The notes beneath the pieces are model-generated. The model was not told the origin of the DNA, searched no databases, and saw nothing but the letters and a program-made list of their open reading frames with translations. A stretch of DNA of 10,445 bases, from positions 1 to 10,445 of the forward strand of contig DLIO01000005.1 of assembly GCA_002483765.1 (NCBI GenBank), given 5' to 3'. The position numbers and the translations under genes are program-made. This document shows, in pieces, positions 1 to 5,728 of this stretch; positions within the stretch are counted from its first letter, which is position 1, and each line of letters begins with the position of its first letter. Source of the DNA: Lentisphaeria bacterium UBA7640 (GTDB taxonomy: Bacteria; Verrucomicrobiota; Lentisphaeria; Victivallales; Victivallaceae).

Positions 1-972
1 AAGCAATGTCAGGAGTTCAGAAATTCCGCATAACTCTAATCGAGCCAATACCGATGGCGTATTCCACAGCAAAGAAACCGCATTTTTAGTGTCAGCAAAT
101 ATTTTATTAAGCCGTTCTCGCAATTCTTCTAAAATTTCGCGATTAACTGCGACCCCGACTCCACCTGGGCGTACTAAACCACGACTGAAACGGTTTCCAC
201 AAAGCAATGCGGTCAAATTCAAAAAATCACCCCGAAGCCGTCCGCAAAACGACATCGTCGGTAAAAAACCGACGTCGCCGGCGATTGCGCCAAGGTCGCC
301 AGTATGGCAGGCGAGTCGTTCCAATTCCAAAGCCAAAGCGCGTAATTTTAACGCTTCGGGCTCGGGTGCCATTCCGCTCAGTGCTTCCGAAATCATGCTA
401 TACGCAGTTGTATGTCCGACAGTGGTATCGCCAGCAGCAGTTTCCATGTAGTGAATTGTGCGCTGATCGGGCATGCCGACTAATCTTTTTTCGATACCAC
501 GATGCTGATAACCTAAAGTTATTTCGAGATTCAACACGGTTTCGCCATGACACTGGAATCGAAAATGCCCGGGTTCAATAACTCCAGCATGAACCGGTCC
601 AACGCCAACTTCGTGAATCCCTTCTCCGCCCACTCGATAAAAATCATATTCATCTTGGAGTTTACGTAGCGGTTTTTGCCATGGGCTGTTTTTAATCAAA
701 ACACCGGCATCTTCCGCGAGTTCTCGTTCAAAGACTCCGGTTTGCGGGAATTCTCTAGCCAACGACTGCCAAACCTCTTCACGGCGCGTGACCATCGGTT
801 GCAAAATTCCAGAAGCATCATCGGCAAGAATCATGTATAAATCATCATCAGACGCAAACCACGTGGCGATTCGCTGTCCTAAATACAACTGCGCTATCGC
901 ATTGTCACGAAAATCAGCGTATTCGAAACGTGGAACTTCCGTCAGCTTTATTGAACCACCATTTCTCAACAT
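1..972 (-). CDS. Ehr-type (hydrogenase-related) large subunit, NuoC-NuoD/HycE-like fusion, 3' end beyond window
   Basis: The 324 codons visible run off the left edge. The start at 972 has AGGAAG six bases upstream. Residues ~20-105 resemble the NuoC/30-kDa-like domain fused to the N-terminus of HycE/HyfG. From ~115 the protein matches the [NiFe] group 4 large subunit/NuoD family, with GPVHAGVIEPGHFRF (125-139) and LGYQHRGIEKRL (153-164). At the L1 position, where active enzymes have RxCGxCxxxH, this protein reads T-A-A-G-D-T-T-V-G-H (179-188): both nickel-ligand cysteines are gone, while the following His and T-A-Y are kept. This is the hallmark of Ehr complexes, membrane-bound relatives of complex I/hydrogenase-4 without a NiFe site. 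Their function is unsettled; ion pumping coupled to an unknown redox partner is the usual proposal. The second (C-terminal) CxxC motif lies outside the window. No other complex subunit is visible upstream; downstream genes cannot be seen. It could otherwise be annotated as hydrogenase-4 component G. Confidence 0.82.
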   Translation of the reverse strand, partial: MLRNGGSIKLTEVPRFEYADFRDNAIAQLYLGQRIATWFASDDDLYMILADDASGILQPMVTRREEVWQSLAREFPQTGVFERELAEDAGVLIKNSPWQKPLRKLQDEYDFYRVGGEGIHEVGVGPVHAGVIEPGHFRFQCHGETVLNLEITLGYQHRGIEKRLVGMPDQRTIHYMETAAGDTTVGHTTAYSMISEALSGMAPEPEALKLRALALELERLACHTGDLGAIAGDVGFLPTMSFCGRLRGDFLNLTALLCGNRFSRGLVRPGGVGVAVNREILEELRERLNKIFADTKNAVSLLWNTPSVLARLELCGISELLTLL

Positions 973-990
973 CTATAACTTCCTGTTTTA

Positions 991-1021
991 AATTAGCGCG
1001 CGCATAATGCGCGCGCTAATT
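991..1021. repeat. GC-rich palindromic repeat, copy 1
   Basis: This is a perfect inverted repeat of 15 bp per arm around a single central base (1006): AATTAGCGCGCGCAT on one side and its complement on the other. The same core recurs at 4213 and 10417. Here it lies in the leader of the hydrogenase-like gene, ending 6 bases upstream of that gene's ribosome binding site, so a hairpin could form in the mRNA. The rest of 1022-1269 holds no gene and no convincing terminator. Confidence 0.85.
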
Positions 1022-1156
1022 CTAATATCACGATTACGATAAATCGATCATTAAATTCTTATTGATATAAACCTATAATCTACTACAGATTTGTTTATTA
1101 TCAAAGTAATGGAGCCGCCAAAACATTCACTAATGGACTGAGAGAAAGGGCAATTT

Positions 1157-1186
1157 AACCACAGATAAACAACGATGAACACAGAT
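1157..1186. repeat. Degenerate dispersed CACAGAT-type repeat
   Basis: The stretch starts AACCACAGATAAAC and ends GAACACAGAT, an imperfect tandem of ACAGAT-like units. I recall very similar strings from intergenic regions of many environmental bacteria. A related reverse-strand version (CTGTGT...CTGTGT) lies at 2892. It has no coding potential. Confidence 0.45.
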
Positions 1187-1269
1187 ATTGGGGGAAAATA
1201 GAGAAAGGCACATAAGGAGAAGGTTTTTTCTATTCAGTCCACGCGCTCTGCATTACGCCGCACTTCCGT

Positions 1270-2490
1270 TCAGGCTTCAAGAGTCTCTTCGGCGACACGT
1301 TTTACATTGCCGCCAATGATTTTTTGGATGTCGTTGTCGCTGTAACCGCGTTGAACCAGTCCGACTGTAAATAGCGGCCAATTGGTCCAGGCTACTGAGT
1401 CATACATTTTTGAACCATGTTCGTCAACATCTTGAGTGAACGGTGCATCTGGCTCTGACCAATATTGTTCAAAAATCGGCCGGCGTGCCGAAATAACTAA
1501 CGGTTCAGGATCAGGAATACCAACTTGATTGCTGTGATCGGTGCCAATTGCGACATAATCCGCGCCATAGTTTTTCGCGACATAATCGATATGGTCAAGG
1601 AACGAATCAATATAACCGCTGCCCCGATAAAACGGGGGATGCGCACAGATACCAATATAGCCACCGCTTTTTATAATCGCTTTTATGGTTTCGTCGCTTT
1701 TCGCACGGTAATGGCTACTCAGTTTTCCGGCTACTGAATGACTGGCGACGACTGGCTTTTTTGAACATTGCGCCGTTTCTAAACTGGTGCGTTGTCCAGA
1801 ATGTGCCACGTCTGGAATAATACCGACGCGATTCATTTCCCATACAACTTCTCTACCGAAATCGCTCAGTCCAGCGTTTGAAGTTTCGGCACAACCATCG
1901 CCAATCAGGTTTCTCCGGTTGTAGGTCATGTGCATCATCCGCACGCCAAGTCTAAAAAACACTTTTAACATATCAAGCGCGCTTTCAACTGATTCTATGT
2001 CACGCGGCACCGGTACGCCATTAGTGGTGAGATATAAACAGCGTTTGCCATTTGCTTTGGCTGCAACAACTTGTTCGGGGAATGCCACTCGCGAATACAG
2101 TTCATTGTGCCGATCGGCGACGTAGGTAAAACGGCTCAAACGTTTTATCAACCGTTCAATTGAGTTGCCTTCGACTCCAGCATTTTGGAACACGCAGTCA
2201 ACGCCTGCGCGCTCCCACGCTTCAGCGATTTGTCCCAGTATTGCGGGCGATTCGAGCGAACCCACCATATTAAACTCTTCGATTGCGTCGATAATTTCAT
2301 CGCGTCCAGCGCCCGCGGCAATGATTTCGCGCAGTTTTTCGGGATATGGCCCGCGTCCAGTGGGAGCAAAACCGTAAGCATCCCACACCAGTGATTGTTG
2401 ATGCAATTCGTGACCATGTTGCAATTCAGAATCGGAAGGTTTAAGTATTTCAAGCCCGATTTTGCGGCATTCTTCAAAACTACGTGCCAT
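1270..2490 (-). CDS. M19 (membrane/renal) dipeptidase-like protein with altered metal site
   Basis: This 406-aa protein has the usual length and layout of the M19 dipeptidases, amidohydrolase-fold zinc enzymes that cleave dipeptides. Visible family signatures are GVEG with the bridging Glu (E108), MTYNRRN (188-193) plus GDGCAE, DVAHSG (H230), VASHS (H251), GTDH (D318) and the C-terminal IIGGNVKRV. The N-terminal motif, normally DGHxD and supplying His and Asp to the first zinc, is instead W-D-A-Y-G-F (36-41), so both ligands are missing. There is no signal peptide, so it is probably cytoplasmic. The start at 2490 follows a weak purine-rich stretch (GAGAAAG). Upstream lies long repeat copy A with a promoter facing this gene, giving a leader of about 200 nt. 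The family assignment is firm; dipeptidase activity is not. It may be a different hydrolase or a single-metal enzyme. Confidence 0.88.
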   Translation of the reverse strand: MARSFEECRKIGLEILKPSDSELQHGHELHQQSLVWDAYGFAPTGRGPYPEKLREIIAAGAGRDEIIDAIEEFNMVGSLESPAILGQIAEAWERAGVDCVFQNAGVEGNSIERLIKRLSRFTYVADRHNELYSRVAFPEQVVAAKANGKRCLYLTTNGVPVPRDIESVESALDMLKVFFRLGVRMMHMTYNRRNLIGDGCAETSNAGLSDFGREVVWEMNRVGIIPDVAHSGQRTSLETAQCSKKPVVASHSVAGKLSSHYRAKSDETIKAIIKSGGYIGICAHPPFYRGSGYIDSFLDHIDYVAKNYGADYVAIGTDHSNQVGIPDPEPLVISARRPIFEQYWSEPDAPFTQDVDEHGSKMYDSVAWTNWPLFTVGLVQRGYSDNDIQKIIGGNVKRVAEETLEA

Positions 2491-2545
2491 AATCTTTCTC
2501 TTTTTTTTAAATGATGAAACTGATAGGATATTTCATATAATATAC

Positions 2546-2777
2546 TCTTTTGAGGACGAAAACTTAAAGAGATACGCCGTATATTTTTGAGTAAATTTTG
2601 CACTTTTTTTTGAATGGCGATGCTAGCATCGTACGAAAAACGATGAATGAAACATACTAAAAAGCGACCAATAAAATTTAAATTTTCAAACAAAACGAGT
2701 ATACATCGAAAAGGCAGTTAATTCAAATTCCGTGCTTTGGCAAAACGCAAACCCATAATTTACTCAAAAATAACAAA
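2546..2777 (-). repeat. Long direct repeat, copy A (~232 bp)
   Basis: Without gaps, this matches 3486-3717 at a fixed offset of 940 bp; over 2551-2760 I count 17 differences in 210 (about 92% identity). It contains the 14-bp palindrome CGATGCTAGCATCG (2618-2631), the AT palindrome AAAATTTAAATTTT, and a sigma70-like promoter. It ends 55 bp upstream of the dipeptidase-like start, in the same orientation as copy B relative to its gene. A reading frame on the minus strand stays open through it in both copies but starts with TTG and is probably not a gene. The remaining parts of the 434-bp gap 2491-2924 hold only a hairpin and a small dispersed repeat. Confidence 0.92.
2698..2726 (-). promoter_or_regulatory. 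Sigma70-like promoter inside repeat copy A
   Basis: On the minus strand, TTGAAT (2726-2721) is followed by a 17-bp spacer and TATACT (2703-2698). This is a good match to TTGACA-17-TATAAT and points toward the dipeptidase-like gene. The whole element is identical in repeat copy B. It would give a 5' leader of about 200 nt, unusually long for one gene. Confidence 0.55.
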
Positions 2778-2856
2778 AGTTTGCGAATTGAAAAAGTTTC
2801 ACGTAAAGACGGTAACTTGAACTGTCGAACAAAAAATCCCAATGTGTATTCATGTA

Positions 2857-2880
2857 GGCGTGAATCCCTGTATTCACGCC
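2857..2880. repeat. Hairpin downstream of the 175-aa gene
   Basis: A perfect 9-bp stem, GGCGTGAAT / ATTCACGCC, encloses a 6-base loop. It lies 45 bp past the stop of the minus-strand gene ending at 2925. It could help end that transcript, but no T-run follows directly on the minus strand (the nearest T-rich stretch is ~25 nt further on), so a classic intrinsic terminator is not supported. It could also be one copy of a dispersed palindrome. Confidence 0.5.
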
Positions 2881-2891
2881 AAGTCCATAAC

Positions 2892-2912
2892 GTCTGTGTT
2901 GGTCTGTGTCAG
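2892..2912. repeat. Degenerate dispersed CTGTGT-type repeat
   Basis: Two CTGTGT units (GTCTGTGTTGGTCTGTGTC) lie between the hairpin and the end of the 175-aa gene. They look like the reverse complement of the ACAGAT-type repeat at 1157. Confidence 0.35.
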
Positions 2913-2924
2913 TCTTCTATTCTG

Positions 2925-3452
2925 CTATTTTTTTCTATTCCATTTGAGATCTTTATTGAGATAGTCAATATCTTCAATTTTCGTTTTATCGGTAAGTGCA
3001 ATTTCAATATCCGCAGTTGGTGAATTCAAATAAATCCATCGGCTTGAAGACCATTGTACTTTGATATTTTTGCATTTGATATAGTAAATGCCACCGGCAT
3101 CTCTTACAGTCGAAGAATTATTCTCACCGCGAGTCCGCACATATTTCTCAAACACTTCCCCTTTACCTTTTATGACATTTTTATTAGTAAAATCACCGGA
3201 CTTATCATTCTGCCAATACCATTCATAATTGTAACCACCATCTCCTTTAACTATTCTTTCTGTAAGTTTTACTGCCGCATAATTATCACCTTTTTTGATA
3301 ATAAAAAATCTACCTTGTGGCACCTCTATAGCATTGCTGGAACGCCTATGACTTTCTAACGGAATGGTGTTGTTGTGTGGGAGGTCAATCGTATTTATAA
3401 ACGAATAACCCCAAAGCGCAATAATAGAAAAAAATAGAGAGATAAAACCCAT
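2925..3452 (-). CDS. Hypothetical N-terminally membrane-anchored protein
   Basis: I do not recognise this 175-aa protein. The start at 3452 is supported by GGGAG six bases upstream. Residues ~3-19 form one hydrophobic segment without a lipobox or clear signal-peptidase site, so it is likely a membrane anchor or uncleaved signal. The rest is hydrophilic, rich in Lys, Asn and aromatic residues (YNYEWYW at 74-80, QWSSSRWIYL at 133-142), with a single Cys at 127. This suggests a small beta-rich domain outside the cytoplasm. The end is Lys/Arg rich (WNRKK). The gene is flanked on both sides by the ~232-bp direct repeats, and the promoter in copy B points into it with a leader of ~180 nt. The gene-repeat arrangement suggests an insertion or duplication, but no mobility gene is present. 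Confidence 0.7.
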   Translation of the reverse strand: MGFISLFFSIIALWGYSFINTIDLPHNNTIPLESHRRSSNAIEVPQGRFFIIKKGDNYAAVKLTERIVKGDGGYNYEWYWQNDKSGDFTNKNVIKGKGEVFEKYVRTRGENNSSTVRDAGGIYYIKCKNIKVQWSSSRWIYLNSPTADIEIALTDKTKIEDIDYLNKDLKWNRKK

Positions 3453-3485
3453 AAATTGCTCCCTGAAAATTTGGCTGTTTCTGTA

Positions 3486-3717
3486 TTCTTTGAGGACGAA
3501 AACTTAAAGAAATACGCCGTAGATTTTTGAGTAAATTTTGCCCCTCTTTTTGAAGGGCGATGCTAGCATCGTACGAAAAACGATGAATGAAATATACCAA
3601 AAAACGATCAGCAAAATTTAAATTTTCAAACAAAACGAGTATACATCGAAAAGGCAGTTAATTCAAATTCCATGCTCTGGAGAAACGTAAACCCATAATT
3701 TACTAAAAAATCACAAA
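3486..3717 (-). repeat. Long direct repeat, copy B (~232 bp)
   Basis: This is the second copy of the element at 2546-2777. It ends 33 bp upstream of the 175-aa gene's start. The palindrome CGATGCTAGCATCG is at 3558-3571. At the gene-proximal border both copies can form a 6-bp stem around the conserved GAGGACGAAAACTT: CTCTTT/AAAGAG in A and TTCTTT/AAAGAA in B, so the pairing is kept although the bases differ. Beyond 3717 similarity to copy A stops at once. Confidence 0.92.
3638..3666 (-). promoter_or_regulatory. Sigma70-like promoter inside repeat copy B
   Basis: TTGAAT, a 17-bp spacer and TATACT on the minus strand, identical to the promoter in copy A, pointing at the 175-aa gene. The surrounding ~40 bp are unchanged between copies, while other parts of the repeat have diverged. 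Confidence 0.55.
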
Positions 3718-3738
3718 AAATCCGAAGCATGAGTTATT

Positions 3739-4208
3739 TTATAGTTTTATTGGTGAACTCCAAGCGTATTTGCCATTGCTATCTTTTATTTGGCAACGCA
3801 GGTAAGTGAGACCGGCATTATCAGGAATTTTTGCTTCAAACGAGGTCATTTGGACTTGGTATTCTGTTTTTAAAGGAAAAATTAAGCAGAAAAAAAGCCA
3901 TTGGAATCATAGCCGGGGTGTTATGTATATTGTGTATGAGTATTGCCATTTAAAGAGACATATTTAACTTATGCAGTAGATTACGATTTTATTTTCGACT
4001 TGGTGGAATAAACCTACCTTTCAATACGTAACGAACCAACGGGGTGAAAAGCATTCACAAAAACAGGGGAATTTATTTGGGCGCGTAATACTGGCGTGCA
4101 CTTTTTGGAAATGCTGTGTTTGCGCACGCCAGGAAAGCCATTAATTTTAAAGTTGAACCAGACAGTTTGCGCAAAATCACTGACACTCCATGAGTGTCTA
4201 ATTTTGGC
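3739..4208 (-). pseudogene. Decayed coding remnant, unknown family
   Basis: Protein-like segments appear in more than one minus-strand frame, broken by stops. The first, 4208-4014, reads VSDFAQTVWFNFKINGFPGV and on to PVFVNAFHPVGSLRIE before a stop. The second (about 3955-3895) contains VSLNGNTHTQYT, a stop, then HPGYDSNGFFSA. The third, in another frame, contains YQVQMTSFEAKIPDNAGL, then YLRCQIKDSNGKYAWSSPIK, and ends in TAA at 3739. Such runs of varied, hydrophilic-aromatic residues are unlike random AT-rich sequence. The terminal WSSPI resembles the end of some PHP/metallophosphoesterase-type proteins, but I cannot assign a family. No start or ribosome binding site is visible. The rest of the 881-bp gap 3453-4333 is repeat B, a palindrome and a dispersed repeat. 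Confidence 0.45.
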
Positions 4209-4212
4209 TTAG

Positions 4213-4243
4213 AATTAGCGCGCGCATTATGCGCGCGGGAATT
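4213..4243. repeat. GC-rich palindromic repeat, copy 2
   Basis: Same element as 991-1021: AATT, an alternating GC arm, CAT-T-ATG, the GC arm and AATT. Two opposed positions (4217/4239 and 4218/4238) no longer pair. It lies ~90 bp downstream of the M48 protease gene, where it could act as a transcript-end structure. Confidence 0.8.
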
Positions 4244-4268
4244 AAAGAAACAAGATACATTAAATTTT

Positions 4269-4309
4269 CCTTTGTGTTCTTTGCGTCTTCTTTGGTACCT
4301 CTGTGGTTA
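4269..4309. repeat. Degenerate dispersed ACACAAAG/CACAGAG-type repeat
   Basis: Read on the minus strand, this begins AACCACAGAGGTACC and continues with AAGAAGACGCAAAGAACAC. It is a tandem of CAAAG/CACAG-like units just beyond the stop of the M48 gene. Similar strings are common intergenic sequence in environmental genomes (from memory). It is not coding. Confidence 0.45.
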
Positions 4310-4333
4310 TTTTTCCATCTTTCCTTCCCACTC

Positions 4334-5104
4334 CTAATAAACTGTTCCTAGCCCTTTCTGCTGACTCTGCTGATAAAACTTTAGCGCTTCCGGCATCTTT
4401 TCTTTCAATTTGTTAATTCGATCACTACCGTGAGGGTGAGTAGAGAAATAGGCCATCAATTTACTATTGTCAACATTGCCAAATTTTTGCCAAAACTTAA
4501 TTGATTGGGTGGGGTCGTAACCAGCTTTGGCCATCAATAACAAACCGACATAGTCCGCTTCAAGTTCGTGAGTCCGGCTGAAAGGTAAAATACCAGCAAA
4601 GTTTGTAGTTAAGCCGTAAGCCGCCATAACCAATTCGGAATTACTGGCTAAGCCAAGCAAAGTCGCGCCAGCTGCTTGTAAAGTATGTTGCGAAACCCGT
4701 TCGCCACCGTGCCGACAAATTGCGTGCGCAATTTCATGACTGATCACCGTTGCCAGCTCTGCATCATTGGCGGTATATTGAAACAATCCGCTATAAATGC
4801 CAACTTTGCCACCGGGCAAACAATAAGCGTTAGCCACATTTGATGAAAAAACTTTAAATTCCCACTTGAAGTCAGGGCGTCCTGAAATATCCGCAATTGC
4901 GCGTCCCACCCGAAGTATTGCGTTATTCATAAAAGGATCATTTGAGATTTTTTCTTTATTTAACGCTTCGCTCCAGGCCTCGCGTCCCATTTGCGTCTCT
5001 TCGTTTTCGGATATCAACGACAGTTGACTGCGATTAGAATATGGAACCGACTGACAACCCGCGATAAAAGAGCACAAAACCAAACATAATAAAAAATTTC
5101 TCAT
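4334..5104 (-). CDS. LoiP/YggG-like M48 family metalloprotease, lipoprotein
   Basis: This is a 256-aa zinc metalloprotease of family M48, close in size to LoiP/YggG (about 250 aa) and without the TPR tail of BepA. The start at 5104 has GGGAG eight bases upstream; a longer frame to 5215 exists but lacks such a site. The N-terminus MRNFLLCLVLCSFIAGC is a lipoprotein signal with lipobox I-A-G-C, lipidated Cys17 and Gln at +2, so the protein should sit on the periplasmic face of the outer membrane. The catalytic motif HEIAH is at 123-127 and the third zinc ligand lies in E-L-E-A-D (180-184). HPHGSDRI (223-230) near the end matches the conserved C-terminal M48 motif. Relatives degrade or help mature outer-membrane proteins under stress. 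It stands alone, with a possible promoter just upstream and repeats on both sides. Confidence 0.93.
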   Translation of the reverse strand: MRNFLLCLVLCSFIAGCQSVPYSNRSQLSLISENEETQMGREAWSEALNKEKISNDPFMNNAILRVGRAIADISGRPDFKWEFKVFSSNVANAYCLPGGKVGIYSGLFQYTANDAELATVISHEIAHAICRHGGERVSQHTLQAAGATLLGLASNSELVMAAYGLTTNFAGILPFSRTHELEADYVGLLLMAKAGYDPTQSIKFWQKFGNVDNSKLMAYFSTHPHGSDRINKLKEKMPEALKFYQQSQQKGLGTVY

Positions 5105-5135
5105 CAGCGTAACTCCCATATTTATAATTGTGTTT

Positions 5136-5163
5136 ACGATAACCGACAGCCGTGTAAATTCAA
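5136..5163 (-). promoter_or_regulatory. Possible promoter of the M48 protease gene
   Basis: On the minus strand, TTGAAT (5163-5158), a 16-bp spacer and TATCGT (5141-5136). This would give a leader of about 25 nt carrying the GGGAG site. It supports the short start at 5104. The match is moderate. Confidence 0.3.
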
Positions 5164-5164
5164 G

Positions 5165-5193
5165 AAAAGGATGAAGAATAAAAAGGATGAAGA
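5165..5193. repeat. Short direct repeat upstream of the M48 gene
   Basis: AAAAGGATGAAGA occurs twice (5165-5177 and 5181-5193), 16 bp apart start to start. It looks like a small slippage duplication just upstream of the possible promoter; a binding-site role is only a guess. Confidence 0.6.
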
Positions 5194-5251
5194 GATTTTG
5201 ACCACACCGCATCATTCGATATGGTGACTGACAATCGCTGAAAAATATTAT

Positions 5252-5269
5252 AACTATAAATTTATAGTT
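5252..5269. promoter_or_regulatory. 18-bp perfect AT palindrome, possible operator
   Basis: AACTATAAATTTATAGTT is its own reverse complement over 18 bp. It lies ~150 bp upstream of the M48 start and ~220 bp upstream of the tRNA. Such a symmetric site can bind a dimeric regulator, but AT-rich palindromes also arise by chance. Confidence 0.4.
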
Positions 5270-5316
5270 TGTGTGAAAATAAAGCGCGGGCCAATAGGAA
5301 TTAGGATCACAGCATT

Positions 5317-5349
5317 GTTTTTCGTGTCTTTCATGTTTTTATGATTAAA
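5317..5349. repeat. Degenerate dispersed TTTCGTGTCTTTCATG-type repeat
   Basis: The string GTTTTTCGTGTCTTTCATG followed by TTTTTATGATTAA resembles the TTTCGTG/CACGAAA repeats seen between genes in many bacteria (from memory). A shorter echo, TTTTTCATGATTAATG, follows at ~5387-5403. Both lie in the otherwise empty 5270-5439 stretch. Confidence 0.35.
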
Positions 5350-5439
5350 ATATTTCTCTCAACTCTCTAATTTCCCCCTTTCCTGAATTTTTCATGATTA
5401 ATGTTTTCTCTCGAATTTATACATTTTTTAGTGATAACG

Positions 5440-5468
5440 CTGGAATTTTCAGCAAAGTCGTTTATAGT
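5440..5468 (+). promoter_or_regulatory. Possible promoter of tRNA-Cys
   Basis: CTGGAA (5440-5445), a 17-bp spacer and TATAGT (5463-5468) end 18 bp before the tRNA 5' end. The -10 is good and the -35 weak. Confidence 0.4.
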
Positions 5469-5486
5469 AACAACTCTTACAAAAAT

Positions 5487-5560
5487 GGCGTGGTGGCCGA
5501 GTGGTTAGGCTGAGGTCTGCAAAACCTCCTACACCGGTTCAAGTCCGGTCCGCGCCTCCA
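5487..5560 (+). tRNA. tRNA-Cys (anticodon GCA), CCA encoded
   Basis: The sequence folds into a complete cloverleaf of 74 nt. The acceptor stem GGCGTGG/CCGCGCC has 7 pairs with one G-U. The D stem is GCC/GGC, the anticodon stem GAGGT/ACCTC with loop CTGCAAA giving anticodon GCA, the variable loop CTAC, and the T stem ACCGG/CCGGT with loop TTCAAGT. The discriminator base is U, the identity element for cysteinyl-tRNA synthetase. The 3' CCA is in the DNA, followed directly by five T residues. No other tRNA is next to it. Confidence 0.97.
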
Positions 5561-5728
5561 TTTTTCTTCGATTTCTAAACCTGTTTTACAGAGCAACTGC
5601 GCAGGTGCTTTGCCTTAAAATATTTGCAATAATCCTTAATACCTGTAACTTATTTGTTTAATAGGTTGTGCCGAGAGTGGAGAACAAACTCTCATTAATC
5701 AGATATTTTAAAATGGAGAATTATTGTT

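Noticed and set aside
89..581. Plus-strand frames opposite the hydrogenase-like gene
   Set aside because: They are antisense to a recognised protein and have no family resemblance.
2148..2693. Minus-strand 181-codon frame spanning repeat A and the start of the dipeptidase-like gene
   Set aside because: It begins with TTG, lacks a ribosome binding site, and its second half is an out-of-frame reading of the dipeptidase-like gene. The part shared with repeat B (48 codons) has 7 residue changes for ~12 base changes, so no sign of protein-level selection.
3385..3633. Minus-strand 82-codon frame over repeat B
   Set aside because: Same repeat-derived TTG frame as in copy A, running into the 175-aa gene in another frame.
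2546..3717. Integron-like cassette with the repeats as attC sites
   Set aside because: The repeats lack the long imperfect dyad and GTT/AAC core sites of attC, and no integrase is present.
4091..4132. 9-bp inverted repeat CTGGCGTGC/GCACGCCAG as a terminator
   Set aside because: The 24-base loop and lack of a T-run on either strand argue against it, and it lies inside the pseudogene.
4182..4198. Hairpin GACACTC-CAT-GAGTGTC
   Set aside because: It is a short 7-bp stem with no T-run and falls within the decayed coding remnant; probably chance.
5105..5215. N-terminal extension of the M48 protease to an ATG at 5215
   Set aside because: It would bury the lipoprotein signal 37 residues inside the protein; the ATG at 5104 has GGGAG and gives a normal signal peptide.
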